Positions 26,451-35,024 of a DNA stretch of 64,000 bases are shown one piece after another. The stretch spans positions 744,001 to 808,000 of the forward strand of contig NZ_PDIZ01000001.1 of NCBI RefSeq assembly GCF_002563635.1, given 5' to 3'. Below the pieces are notes generated by a model. It saw only the letters and a program-made list of their open reading frames with translations. It had not been told where the DNA came from and made no database searches. Position 1 is the stretch's first letter, and each line of letters starts with the position of its first letter. This DNA is from Bacillus sp. es.036. GTDB taxonomy: Bacteria; Bacillota; Bacilli; Bacillales; Guptibacillaceae. Position numbers and translations under genes: made by a program.

Positions 26451-27318
26451 AAGAAGTAACGTATTGTCCGCCATTAATGTGGATGGTTTGACCAGTCATA
26501 TAGGAAGAATCATCCGAGCCAAGAAGGACGTAAGCCGCAGCTAATTCCTCGGGCTGACCCGGTCTTCCCATTGGTGTATTCGTTCCAAAGTTCTTTACTT
26601 TTTCAGCAGAAAACGTTGAAGGGATTAGCGGTGTCCAAATGGGGCCAGGTGCAACGCTGTTCACCCTGATTCCTTTACCTACAAGTGATTTCGCGAGACT
26701 TCTCGTGAATGTTGTAATCGCTCCTTTTGTACTAGAATAGTCAATGAGCTGTTCATTTCCCTCATAAGCCGTAACGGAAGATGTGTTAATAATCGCACTA
26801 CCTTTCTTAAGGTGAGGAAGCGCTGCTTTCGTTAAATAAAACATCGAAAAGACGTTCGTTCGAAAAGTCTTTTCAAGTTGCTCGGCTGTAATTTCTTCAA
26901 TGCTCTGCTTAGGGTGCTGTTCAGCTGCATTGTTAATTAGAATATCCAATTGTCCGAAGTGTTCAATCACCTGATTGATCACGCTTGTCGCAAAGCGTTC
27001 ATCTCCAATATCTCCAGGTAATAATAAGCACTGAGCACCTTCATCTTCTATTTGTTTCTTCGTATTCTGTGCATCTTCATGTTCGTCCAAGTAGACGATG
27101 GCTACATGAGCACCTTCCTTCGCATAAGCGATTGCAACTGCTTCGCCAATTCCGCTATCTCCTCCAGTAATGAGGGCAACTTTACTTGTTAATTTTCCAG
27201 AACCCTTGTAGTCTTGGTCCTCTGTAAGGGGGAGGGGGTTCATTTCTTTTTCAGATCCTGGTTGGTGATTTTGATGCTGGGCAGGTTGTCCTTCAGTTTG
27301 TCTAAAATCCGGTCGCAT
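26449..27318 (-). CDS. Short-chain dehydrogenase (YhxC/YhxD/YdaD stress type)
   Basis: A 289-residue SDR with an N-terminal extension of about 40 polar residues (Gln/Pro/Glu-rich) typical of the YhxD/YdaD group. It has the nucleotide-binding TGGDSGIGEA motif, NNAAEQ, catalytic Ser and YSSTKG (Tyr-x3-Lys). It probably reduces or oxidises a small alcohol or aldehyde with NAD(P)H. Homologues belong to the sigma-B general stress regulon; a weak sigma-B-like promoter lies upstream. RBS AAAAGGAG precedes the ATG. Confidence 0.82.
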   Translation of the reverse strand: MRPDFRQTEGQPAQHQNHQPGSEKEMNPLPLTEDQDYKGSGKLTSKVALITGGDSGIGEAVAIAYAKEGAHVAIVYLDEHEDAQNTKKQIEDEGAQCLLLPGDIGDERFATSVINQVIEHFGQLDILINNAAEQHPKQSIEEITAEQLEKTFRTNVFSMFYLTKAALPHLKKGSAIINTSSVTAYEGNEQLIDYSSTKGAITTFTRSLAKSLVGKGIRVNSVAPGPIWTPLIPSTFSAEKVKNFGTNTPMGRPGQPEELAAAYVLLGSDDSSYMTGQTIHINGGQYVTS

Positions 27319-27353
27319 GTTAGCACTCCTTTTCCTTTGCCTTTATGTAAGAG

Positions 27354-27379
27354 TTTACCAATAAAAATCTTTTCTAAAC
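27354..27379 (-). promoter_or_regulatory. Possible sigma-B promoter of the SDR gene
   Basis: On the minus strand GTTTAG is followed after 14 bp by GGTAAA, close to the sigma-B pattern GTTTAA-N12-15-GGGTAT. It lies about 35 nt upstream of the SDR start. Confidence 0.35.
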
Positions 27380-27461
27380 CTAATGTGGGAGAAGTAATGA
27401 TGACCTTTCCATTACATGATAAAATGAAGCATACTTAAATGTAGTTTGTGAGGCGAAAGGC

Positions 27462-28625
27462 ATGAATGTTGATTTAAAAGAATCGGAATTTAAAGAACAG
27501 CTCGCTTCGTTTTTAGAAGAGAGTCAGCCCCAAATTGTTGAAAAATGGTTGGTGGGGGCAAAAATTTCTCCTGATGATCCTTACTATGAAGAAATCATAA
27601 AAAATGGAAAGCGCACGGTTGAACTGATTTCTCGCTATATTCGAGTGCAGGATGAAAATTGGATCATCACGCTAACGAAAAAAATTGCTAATGAACGAAT
27701 TGAGGCAAATGTTAATATAGGCGAATTTATTGCGAATATTAACTTCGGTCGATCCGTTGTGCTCTCAGTTCTACATGAGTCATCTTTTAACAGAAATGAA
27801 TTGTCGCAAGGACTGCAAATTATAAATAATTACTTTAACGCTTATTCTTATCATTCGGTTACGGAATATACGAAGCTGAAAGATCATATTATTCAGGATA
27901 AAAATAAATTTATTCAAGAAATGCACAGCGATCGGTTAACCATTCTTGGCCAACTTGGGGCGAGTTTTGCCCATGAGTTTCGTAATCCCTTAACCTCAAT
28001 TAAAGGGTTTTTGAAACTAATTGAAGATGAGTGTGAAGCGAATCACCCCTCAGGAAAGCATTATTTTGAAATACTTAACAGTGAAATGAAGAGTCTGGAA
28101 GAAAAGGTAAGTCAATTTCTCTTTTTATCGAAAATGCGCGGAATCGATGATCGCCCTCTGTCTTTAAACTTAAGTGGTTTATTACGATACACTATCGACA
28201 TTCTTTATCCACGTCTTCTTGAATCAAATATAGAAGTCGATACCGACATTGCTGACGATATTCCGTTATTTGGCGTTGAAGAGCAAATGAAACAGGTGGT
28301 TCTTAATATCATGATTAACTCCATTGAAGAGTTAAATGAAAACATCATCGAGAAACGAAAAATTCAGGTAAAGGCAAAAGAAAATCACGGAAGAATCACG
28401 GTAGAAATTTCGAATAATGGACGTCAAATACCATCGCATCTTGTTGAAAGCATCTTTCAACCGTTTATTAGCACGAAGAGGCTAGGAACAGGACTAGGGC
28501 TCTCGGTTTGCAAACAAATTATTGAAAAGCATGAGGGTGTCATCTCCGTTACGTCCAATCCTGAACAAACAACTTTCGTCATCGGGCTTCCAGTGATGGT
28601 TGACAAAGGTGTCAAAGAAGAGTAG
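27462..28625 (+). CDS. Orphan sensor histidine kinase (HisK_N type)
   Basis: A 387-residue soluble kinase. The N-terminal 150 residues form a helical sensor that resembles the HisK_N domain of Bacillus kinases. The DHp region carries the phospho-acceptor H171 (FAHEFRNPLTSIKGF), followed by an ATPase domain with N box (LNIMINSIEEL) and G box (GTGLGLSVCKQI). No response regulator gene is adjacent and no membrane segment is seen, which is the usual picture for phosphorelay kinases that feed Spo0F in spore formers. That role is inference. The start is ATG with RBS GAGGCGAAAGG. Confidence 0.82.
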   Translation: MNVDLKESEFKEQLASFLEESQPQIVEKWLVGAKISPDDPYYEEIIKNGKRTVELISRYIRVQDENWIITLTKKIANERIEANVNIGEFIANINFGRSVVLSVLHESSFNRNELSQGLQIINNYFNAYSYHSVTEYTKLKDHIIQDKNKFIQEMHSDRLTILGQLGASFAHEFRNPLTSIKGFLKLIEDECEANHPSGKHYFEILNSEMKSLEEKVSQFLFLSKMRGIDDRPLSLNLSGLLRYTIDILYPRLLESNIEVDTDIADDIPLFGVEEQMKQVVLNIMINSIEELNENIIEKRKIQVKAKENHGRITVEISNNGRQIPSHLVESIFQPFISTKRLGTGLGLSVCKQIIEKHEGVISVTSNPEQTTFVIGLPVMVDKGVKEE

Positions 28626-28663
28626 TTTAATAGTATCAAACGATTACATGTAAAGCTTTTATA

Positions 28664-28754
28664 TATCCACTAGGGGAGTCATTTTAATGACTGAGACAGG
28701 TGTACCTGGACCCTTTGAACCTGATCTGGTTAGCGCCAGCGGAGGAAAGTGGAG
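28664..28754 (+). ncRNA. TPP riboswitch (THI element)
   Basis: It contains the hallmark pieces ACTAGGGGAGTC, GACTGAGACAGG, CCCTTTGAACCTGATCTGGTT and GCGCCAGCGGAGGAAAGTG in order. It precedes tenA-ykoEDC, which fits thiamine control. Binding of thiamine pyrophosphate should favour the downstream terminator. Confidence 0.95.
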
Positions 28755-28769
28755 ACGGATGCCACCGCA

Positions 28770-28797
28770 GCCGCTCCATTTCTGGAGTGGCTTTTTG
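28770..28797 (+). terminator. Riboswitch-controlled terminator
   Basis: GCCGCTCCA pairs with TGGAGTGGC (one wobble) across a TTTC loop and is followed by five T residues. It lies 16 nt after the TPP aptamer. Confidence 0.85.
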
Positions 28798-28856
28798 ACG
28801 TAGAAAAAACGTTGAAAGCGAGTTGCTTCAGAAATGACGGATCAACGGTATTCAAG

Positions 28857-28897
28857 CTCCTTTCCTCTTCATCAGGTGGATGAAAAGCGGAGAGGAG
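28857..28897 (+). promoter_or_regulatory. Hairpin sequestering the tenA ribosome binding site
   Basis: CTCCTTTCCTCTTCATC (28857-28873) is complementary, with one bulge, to 28878-28897, which ends in the tenA RBS AGAGGAG and is followed by seven T residues and ATG. It could work as a second terminator or as a translational switch. Confidence 0.55.
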
Positions 28898-28904
28898 TTT
28901 TTTT

Positions 28905-29597
28905 ATGTCATTTACGCAACAGTTAAGAGAAGAAGCGGCACCGATTTTTGAGGCGATTTTCAACCATCCATTTGTGAGAGGAATCGCAGAAGGAAAGTTA
29001 GAGAAGGAACAATTAGTACACTACGTAAAGCAGGATTTTGAGTATTTGAATACGTTTGTAAGAATCTATGGCATTGCGTTATCAAAGTGTGAAAATCGAG
29101 AAGAAATGGCACTTTTCAATGAGCAAATATCTTTTGTCCTTCATAGTGAGATTCATCCACATAACAATTTATGTCGCGCCGCTGGCGTTTCTTATGAAGA
29201 GCTACAAGGCTATCCACTTGCGCCGACGTCACACCATTATACGAGACATATGCTTGATGCCGCCCATTCCGGAACGCTAGGTGAAATTATTGCAGCGCTT
29301 CTACCATGTCCTTGGACTTACCTTGAGATCGGTCAGCGATTAATGGAAGAGGTAAACCCTAAAGAAGATCATCCTTTTTATGATTGGATCACGTTTTACG
29401 GAGAGAAATCAATGGAACCTGTTACCGATCAACTTAGAGGGATACTTGACGGCTGGGCTGAAACGGCACCAGAACGAGAGTTAAAGCGAATCAAAGACTA
29501 TTTCATGCTTAGCTGTCAGTTGGAATATGGTTTTTGGGAAATGGCTTATCAAGTGGAAGAGTGGCCAGTAGCGATACAAAAAGGTGAGCGCGTATGA
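28905..29597 (+). CDS. tenA: Aminopyrimidine aminohydrolase TenA (thiaminase II)
   Basis: A 230-residue TenA with the active-site residues of the B. subtilis enzyme: D44 (KQDF), nucleophile C135 (LLPCPW) and E207. TenA deaminates aminopyrimidine breakdown products of thiamine so that HMP can be re-used. It is the first gene behind the TPP riboswitch and its stop overlaps the next start (ATGA). Together with the ECF transporter it forms a pyrimidine salvage operon. Confidence 0.93.
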   Translation: MSFTQQLREEAAPIFEAIFNHPFVRGIAEGKLEKEQLVHYVKQDFEYLNTFVRIYGIALSKCENREEMALFNEQISFVLHSEIHPHNNLCRAAGVSYEELQGYPLAPTSHHYTRHMLDAAHSGTLGEIIAALLPCPWTYLEIGQRLMEEVNPKEDHPFYDWITFYGEKSMEPVTDQLRGILDGWAETAPERELKRIKDYFMLSCQLEYGFWEMAYQVEEWPVAIQKGERV

Positions 29598-30172
29598 AAC
29601 GATTAAAGCTTTCAGATATTTTAATAACAATTGTGATTGCCCTGGTGTTTGGGATTATTTATAAACTATGGGGACCGGTTTACACCATTTTAAAACCTTT
29701 TGGACTACATGTTGGGGACGTCATTTACGGTATGTGGTTCATTGCGGGAACAGTTGCGATTCTTCTTTTACGTAAGCCAGGAGTCGCTTTACTAGCGGAA
29801 ACCGCTGCTGCATCTGGAGAGTTTCTCGTTGGATCAGAATACGGTTTATCTGTTCTTCTATATGGAATCGTACAAGGACTAGGAACGGAATTAATGTTTG
29901 CTTTATTTGGTTACAAACGATACACCGCTTTTGTTGCAGCACTTGGAGGAATTGCTGCAGCGGTAGGCTCATTGGTCATGGATGCTGCCTATGGCTATGT
30001 GATGGATCTCGCGCTTTGGAATTTACTTCTTCTTATCGGCGCCCGTTTGTTAGGTGGCTTTTTGATAGCCGGAATTCTTGCCTATTTTCTTGTTGAGGCT
30101 TTAGAGAAAACCGGCGTAACCACCTTAATTAGACCTGCAAGCGATGAGGATTACAAGGCGTTGGATCAGTAA
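29594..30172 (+). CDS. ykoE: ECF transporter S component YkoE (thiamine/HMP)
   Basis: A 192-residue protein with about six membrane segments, matching the YkoE family (for example TAAASGEFLVGSEYG). It is the substrate-binding subunit of an ECF transporter for thiamine or its hydroxymethylpyrimidine moiety. It overlaps tenA by four bases and is followed 11 nt later by the ATPase gene, in the order YkoE-YkoD-YkoC known from B. subtilis. The soluble YkoF subunit found there is absent. Confidence 0.9.
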   Translation: MKRLKLSDILITIVIALVFGIIYKLWGPVYTILKPFGLHVGDVIYGMWFIAGTVAILLLRKPGVALLAETAAASGEFLVGSEYGLSVLLYGIVQGLGTELMFALFGYKRYTAFVAALGGIAAAVGSLVMDAAYGYVMDLALWNLLLLIGARLLGGFLIAGILAYFLVEALEKTGVTTLIRPASDEDYKALDQ

Positions 30173-30183
30173 GGAGTGGTAAC

Positions 30184-31632
30184 ATGAAAGTTGGCGTATC
30201 AAATCTTCGTGTAAAGTACGCAGGAGCAAAAACGTTATTGTTTAACAACTTGTCACTTCAAGTTAAAGAGGGAGAAAAAGTCTTATTTCTTGGACCTAGT
30301 GGTTGTGGCAAGTCGACACTGTTACAAATTTTATCTGGGTTAATTCCGAATGCCGTTCCAGTTCCGATGAAAGCGGATCAAGTGAAAACCCCTGAGTCTT
30401 CGGGCGTCGTCTTTCAAGATCCAGATTCTCAATTTTGCATGCCTTATGTAGATGAAGAGATGGCTTTCGTTCTCGAGAATCGAGCAGTACCTCAACCTGA
30501 AATGAAGAAGTTGATTCGTCTCTATCTTCATAAAGTGGGTCTTTACTTTTCTGATCCACATGTTGAAATAAGCTCTCTTTCTCAAGGGATGAAACAGCGT
30601 CTCGCCATCGCTTCTATGCTTGCTCTTGAACCAGATGTTATCTTTTTAGATGAACCAACAGCATTGCTCGATCCTGAAGGAACAACGGAAGTGTGGAATA
30701 CGATAAAGCAAATCAATGAAAAACAAACGATGATCATCGTGGAACATAAAATTGATGAAGTGATTCACTTTGTTGATCGAATTGTGCTATTTGATTCAGA
30801 AGGAAAGATGATTGCTGATGCCGATCCTAAAAGTGTGTTTTCATTTTATAAGCCTAAACTAAAGGAATACGGCATCTGGTACCCGGGCGTTTGGGATGAA
30901 CATAGAGAAGAAAAGAAGCTTCCAGCCCCTTATGTAAAAGGACAGCAGCTGATGGTCATCCATCAGCTTCAAGGCTACCGAGGAAAAACGCCAAAAATTG
31001 AAGTATTAGATGCGGTCGCTCATGAGGGCGAATGGATTGTGGTTACAGGTAAAAATGGAGCTGGGAAGAGTTCATTTCTGTTAAGTTTGATGAATGTAAT
31101 GAAAACAACAGGTACGAAAAGCGTAAGAGGGCAATTAAAAACAATCAAGGCATCGCGAGAGCAGCTTGCTTTTGTTTTTCAAAATCCAGAATTTCAGTTT
31201 GTTACAAATTCCGTTTATGATGAGCTTGCTTACTCGCTTGAAATGATGGACGACAAGAAGGTAGCAGAAAAGGTGAAGAACTGGCTAGAGGCTTATGAGT
31301 TACATCACGTTCAAACCCTCCATCCTTATCAGCTTTCTACAGGTCAAAAGAGACGGCTAAGCGTGGGGACGGCATTGTTTGGGAATCAACCTGCTTTGTT
31401 GTTAGATGAACCAACATTTGGACAGGATGCAAGCAATACATTTAAGCTTCTAGCTTTATTTGAACAATTAAGGTCTAAGGGTATGTTAATAATAATGGTT
31501 ACGCATGATGAGATGATTGTGCAAAACTATGCTACGAGAGAATGGGTCATACATGAGGGGAAGCTGATAGAAGATAGGGAGTTAGAACGTCGGGAAGAGG
31601 AGGAACGTCATGCAGTGGACTCTACAATATGA
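30184..31632 (+). CDS. ykoD: ECF transporter duplicated ATPase YkoD
   Basis: A 482-residue protein made of two ABC ATPase domains. Domain 1 has Walker A GPSGCGKST, signature LSQGMKQR and Walker B FLDEPT; domain 2 has GKNGAGKSS, LSTGQKRR and LLDEPT. It provides energy for YkoE/YkoC. RBS AAGGAGTGG precedes the ATG, and the coding end overlaps ykoC by 23 nt. Confidence 0.92.
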   Translation: MKVGVSNLRVKYAGAKTLLFNNLSLQVKEGEKVLFLGPSGCGKSTLLQILSGLIPNAVPVPMKADQVKTPESSGVVFQDPDSQFCMPYVDEEMAFVLENRAVPQPEMKKLIRLYLHKVGLYFSDPHVEISSLSQGMKQRLAIASMLALEPDVIFLDEPTALLDPEGTTEVWNTIKQINEKQTMIIVEHKIDEVIHFVDRIVLFDSEGKMIADADPKSVFSFYKPKLKEYGIWYPGVWDEHREEKKLPAPYVKGQQLMVIHQLQGYRGKTPKIEVLDAVAHEGEWIVVTGKNGAGKSSFLLSLMNVMKTTGTKSVRGQLKTIKASREQLAFVFQNPEFQFVTNSVYDELAYSLEMMDDKKVAEKVKNWLEAYELHHVQTLHPYQLSTGQKRRLSVGTALFGNQPALLLDEPTFGQDASNTFKLLALFEQLRSKGMLIIMVTHDEMIVQNYATREWVIHEGKLIEDRELERREEEERHAVDSTI

Positions 31633-32404
31633 AGAAACCTGGCTTCATCGCTTAAACCCTGCCTTTAAATTGGTTTTCTTTCTTTCACTATTTCTCACTC
31701 TCTTGTTTGTTCATAATCCGAATGTGATGAGCAATTTAACCTTTGTACCATTCATTCTAGTTTTGTTTGCAACAGGACATCGAAGGATCGTCATAGCGCT
31801 ATTGCTTATCCCGTTTTTATTATTATTTTTCTCAAGTGCATCGAGCATGATGTTTTTTGGGCAGGGGTCCACAACATGGTGGAGATGGGGGATTATTCAC
31901 ATTACGGAAGAAAGCTTTTTTCGAGGGCTGCACATTGGATTTCGAGCTTTAAATTTTGCTCTTTTAGGTTTGTTATTTGCGCTTACGACCCGACCTGTCT
32001 TTCTATTTTATTCTCTCATTCAACAGCTTAAAGTGCCGCCGAGGTTTGCCTATAGTTTCATGGCAGCTGTGCGAATTCTTCCCGTAATGGTGGAGGAGTT
32101 CCAGCAGCTTAGGGCTGCTTTATTAATTCGAGGAGTGAAAAAGAAAAAAGGGCTGCGACGCGTCACGCAATCCATTATGCTCTACGCTGTTCCGCTACTC
32201 TCACAAAGCATTCGTAGAGCTCATCGGATTGCTGTTGCGATGGAAGCGAAGCAGTTTAATAATAAAGAGAGAACGTATTATTACAACCAGACTTTTTCGA
32301 AAGTAGACATTTATTTTGTTCTCTATATCATAGCGGGCTTTTGTCTCTCATATTGGATCGGTTATACGTTCCCATACTTTGAGATAACAGATGTTCGAAA
32401 TTAA
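31610..32404 (+). CDS. ykoC: ECF transporter transmembrane component YkoC
   Basis: A 264-residue CbiQ-type T component with about five membrane helices and the coupling motif region (AALLIRGVKKKK, then AMEAKQF) that contacts the ATPase. It begins within ykoD behind GAGGAGG (ATG at 31610). It is the last gene of the riboswitch operon. Confidence 0.9.
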   Translation: MQWTLQYEETWLHRLNPAFKLVFFLSLFLTLLFVHNPNVMSNLTFVPFILVLFATGHRRIVIALLLIPFLLLFFSSASSMMFFGQGSTTWWRWGIIHITEESFFRGLHIGFRALNFALLGLLFALTTRPVFLFYSLIQQLKVPPRFAYSFMAAVRILPVMVEEFQQLRAALLIRGVKKKKGLRRVTQSIMLYAVPLLSQSIRRAHRIAVAMEAKQFNNKERTYYYNQTFSKVDIYFVLYIIAGFCLSYWIGYTFPYFEITDVRN

Positions 32405-32437
32405 GAAACCAGCTAGTTAAACTAGCCGGTTTCTTCG
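32403..32437 (+). terminator. Terminator after ykoC
   Basis: AAGAAACCAGCTAGTT pairs with AACTAGCCGGTTTCTT (one mismatch). The stem begins at the ykoC stop codon. Confidence 0.78.
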
Positions 32438-32449
32438 TGTTTTAAAGCC

Positions 32450-32581
32450 TTATAAATGATCGGTGTCTTTTGAATATTGATGTTTACCGCCTTCACGGTT
32501 TTCTTCTTTTAACCTGTTTTTTAACATTCGTTTAGCGTTTTTATCAACAGGTTTTTTGTTGTTATCTTTTGTCGATGACAA
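32450..32581 (-). CDS. Small DUF3941-like protein
   Basis: A 43-residue, very basic and polar protein (MSSTKDNNKK..., NREGGKHQYSKDTDHL end) that resembles the DUF3941 family of small Bacillus proteins. No function is known. TTG at 32581 is preferred because AAGGGAGG lies 7 nt upstream; a longer frame from 32632 lacks a good RBS. It may be expressed late in sporulation, but nothing in the sequence proves this. Confidence 0.6.
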   Translation of the reverse strand: MSSTKDNNKKPVDKNAKRMLKNRLKEENREGGKHQYSKDTDHL

Positions 32582-32661
32582 TTCAAGTCCTCCCTTGCTG
32601 TCAGGATGGCCATGCACATTTATAGAGTACACGATAATGCGACATCCTATGTAAAAGGAAG

Positions 32662-33516
32662 CTACTTATTTAGGAAAAATAAAGCAAGCGTGCCTGGACC
32701 CGAGTGAGAACCGATCGTTGCGCCTACTTCATGAATGACGAAGCGTTCACTACCATATGTTTCTTGAATCGCGCTTTTTAACTTTTCGGCGCTTTCAAGA
32801 TCGTCACCGTGAGAGATACCGATTAATTGAGACTGTAGATTGACACCGCGTTCTTGCATGATCTCGACCATCCGCTTTGTCACTTTGTTTTTACCACGTA
32901 TCTTTTCAATTGGGATAAGCTTTCCATCATCCACATGAAGCACTGGTTTGATTTTTAACATTCCGCCAAAGAAGGCAGAAGCTTTACTTACTCGACCGCC
33001 ACGCTGAAGAAATTCGAGGTCATCTACTGTGAAAATGTGTTCCATATGCGTTAAATAATCGCTGTGCAAGCTTTCAGAAATTTGTTCAAAGGATTTCCCG
33101 TTCTCAGCAAGCTCTGCAGCATGAATCGCCATAAGTCCATAACCAAGTGACGCTGCCTTTGAGTCAATCACTTCCATTTGAACGTTGGGGAATTCTTCCT
33201 GGACTTCATTTTTTATAATAGCAGCAGATTGATACGTTCCAGAGATACCTGATGATAGGGCGATATAAATGAATGGCTGACCTTTTTCGGCATATTTCAT
33301 AAACGTTTCTTTTATTCTTGCTGGAGGAATTTGCGACGTTTTAGCCATAGTTCCTTCACGTAACAGTTTGTACAATTCTTTCGCCTGAATTTCTTCTCGG
33401 TCATAATATTCTTCCTGGCCAATGATGACCATTAAAGGCATGATTTCAATTTGGTGCTTTTTCACAAGATCCTCAGGTAAATCTGAGGCGCTATCCGTAA
33501 TAATTTGAACGTTCAT
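32662..33516 (-). CDS. yitS: DegV family fatty-acid-binding protein YitS
   Basis: A 284-residue DegV protein. The N-terminal TDSASDLP motif, the SSGISGTYQSA block and the C-terminal GSHSGPGTLALFF motif hold the bound lipid. DegV proteins bind fatty acids, some for the fatty acid kinase. With the yitT, yitU, yitV and yitW homologues nearby it matches B. subtilis yitS. ATG at 33516 is used; the ATG at 33537 would add seven unconserved residues. Confidence 0.85.
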   Translation of the reverse strand: MNVQIITDSASDLPEDLVKKHQIEIMPLMVIIGQEEYYDREEIQAKELYKLLREGTMAKTSQIPPARIKETFMKYAEKGQPFIYIALSSGISGTYQSAAIIKNEVQEEFPNVQMEVIDSKAASLGYGLMAIHAAELAENGKSFEQISESLHSDYLTHMEHIFTVDDLEFLQRGGRVSKASAFFGGMLKIKPVLHVDDGKLIPIEKIRGKNKVTKRMVEIMQERGVNLQSQLIGISHGDDLESAEKLKSAIQETYGSERFVIHEVGATIGSHSGPGTLALFFLNK

Positions 33517-33597
33517 ATTGGACCATCGTCCCTTCATCAATTATTAAATACGTATGTAGATTGAAGCTTGTTTTCTTAAAGTTTATCCCCTAGTCCA

Positions 33598-33714
33598 ATG
33601 GAAATCAATCCTATTAAAGAAGTTGAATAGAAAACAGTTGACGTAGTTGAAATTGTTTGTTTAGATAAACATGGCAAAGTCGAAGGGTTTATTTGAAACC
33701 TAACGATGAACGAC
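33598..33714 (+). pseudogene. Possible relic of a small protein gene
   Basis: From ATG 33598 the frame reads MEINPIKEVE, an in-frame TAG, then KTVDVVEIVCLDKHGKVEGF and a stop. The second part looks protein-like, but there is no convincing RBS. This is the only notable content of the 260-bp gap between yitS and yitT. Confidence 0.2.
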
Positions 33715-33806
33715 AAAGTGTTTGAGCGAAAAAAATGATTACGTGAGAACTCAACTAAAATTCTGTAAACGAGTTAAAGCTCTGTTTCAAAAAGAAGGTG
33801 CTATGT

Positions 33807-34646
33807 TTGGAAGAAGTAAAAAAAATTATTATTATTCTCTTAGGTGCGGTTCTCGGGGCTGTTTCTCTTAACTTGTTTCTAATTCCTGCAAATGTGTATG
33901 CGAGCGGGTTTACAGGGATCGCGCAGCTCATTTCAAGCGTACTAAGTGACTATACACCACTTAACATCTCGACAGGTATTCTGCTCTTGTTACTCAATAT
34001 TCCTGTTGCCATTCTTGGATGGAAGAAAGTAGGGAAGTCCTTTACATTATATAGTGTGATTAGCGTAGGGGCTACCACTATATTCCTTGAAATCATTCCG
34101 GTCCAAGCGCTTTCAGAGGATATTTTGTTAAATGCTGTATTTGGAGGCGTCATTGCAGCGATTGGTATCGGTTTTACGTTAAAATGGGGGGCTTCTACGG
34201 GCGGAATGGACATTGTCGCTATGATCCTTTCTAGAATGAAAGATCGTCCGATTGGTACGTATTTCTTTAGCATGAACGCGTTGATTATTCTAACAGCGGG
34301 AATGCTGTACGGCTGGGAAAAAGCGCTTTACACGCTCGTTACCTTATATGTATCCTCTCGCGTGATTGATGTCATTCACACTCGTCACGAAAAACTAACG
34401 GCCATGATCGTAACAGCGAAAGGTGACGAAATGCAAAAAGCCATTCACGATCGTTTAGTAAGAGGAATCACCAAGCTTCCAGCCAAAGGAGCCTACCGCG
34501 GTGAACCAAAAGAAATGCTTATGATCGTCGTCACAAGATATGAACTCTATGACCTTGAACACATCATTCAAGACATCGACCCAACCGCCTTCACCAACAT
34601 CGTCAACACCACAGGCATATTTGGTTTCTTTAGAACGGATGGTTAG
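33807..34646 (+). CDS. yitT: YitT family membrane protein
   Basis: About 279 residues with five or six N-terminal membrane helices (YitT/DUF161) and a C-terminal soluble DUF2179 domain (from about 220) ending in the TGIFGFF motif. The transport substrate is unknown. TTG at 33807 (MEEVKK) lies 6 nt after AAGGTG and is preferred over GTG at 33798. The stop codon TAG directly abuts repeat locus 2, with AAAAGCGG following. Confidence 0.88.
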   Translation: MEEVKKIIIILLGAVLGAVSLNLFLIPANVYASGFTGIAQLISSVLSDYTPLNISTGILLLLLNIPVAILGWKKVGKSFTLYSVISVGATTIFLEIIPVQALSEDILLNAVFGGVIAAIGIGFTLKWGASTGGMDIVAMILSRMKDRPIGTYFFSMNALIILTAGMLYGWEKALYTLVTLYVSSRVIDVIHTRHEKLTAMIVTAKGDEMQKAIHDRLVRGITKLPAKGAYRGEPKEMLMIVVTRYELYDLEHIIQDIDPTAFTNIVNTTGIFGFFRTDG

Positions 34647-34942
34647 AAAAGCGGAAGTGGGCGTTTAGACACGGCAGGCACTGGAGGCATCCAAATTGAA
34701 CACGCCCTTTGTGTTCGAGTTGGATGGTGAAGTGACCGAGTGTCTGCCCACTGCAGCTGGATCAAAGAAATGCGGAGACGAGCGTTTAGAAACGGAGATA
34801 TTGGAACTCTTGAACTAGAACACGCCCTTTGTGTTCTGGTGAAAGAGTGAAATATCGGAGTTTCTGAAAGTCGCAGCTGGATCAAGAAAAGGGGAAGCGT
34901 CCGTTTAGCCTCGACAAGAGCTGGAGTCTTATCACCGAAACA
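34646..34942 (-). repeat. Modular palindromic repeat array, locus 2 (reverse orientation)
   Basis: Read on the minus strand the order is a truncated unit (34884-34942), type C (34764-34883) and type B (34646-34763). Type B has outer arms GTGGGC/GCCCAC, middle arms AGACAC/GTGTCT and inner arms ATCCAA/TTGGAT; type C has AGAAAC/GTTTCT and AGAACAC/GTGTTCT. The array lies between the convergent yitT and NifU-like genes and touches the yitT stop codon. The truncated copy loses its 5' half at the central hairpin. Confidence 0.88.
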
Positions 34943-34986
34943 CTCCCTAAAAGCTCTCATTAAAAAACGAAAAACCCATAATCAAC

Positions 34987-35024
34987 AAAAAAGTTCCTCA
35001 GGATTACCCCTGAGGAACTTTTTT
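34987..35024 (-). terminator. Terminator after the NifU-N gene
   Basis: A 16-bp perfect stem (AAGTTCCTCAGG with CCTGAGGAACTT plus the A/T runs) with a 6-nt loop. It can act in both directions and follows the minus-strand gene. Confidence 0.9.
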
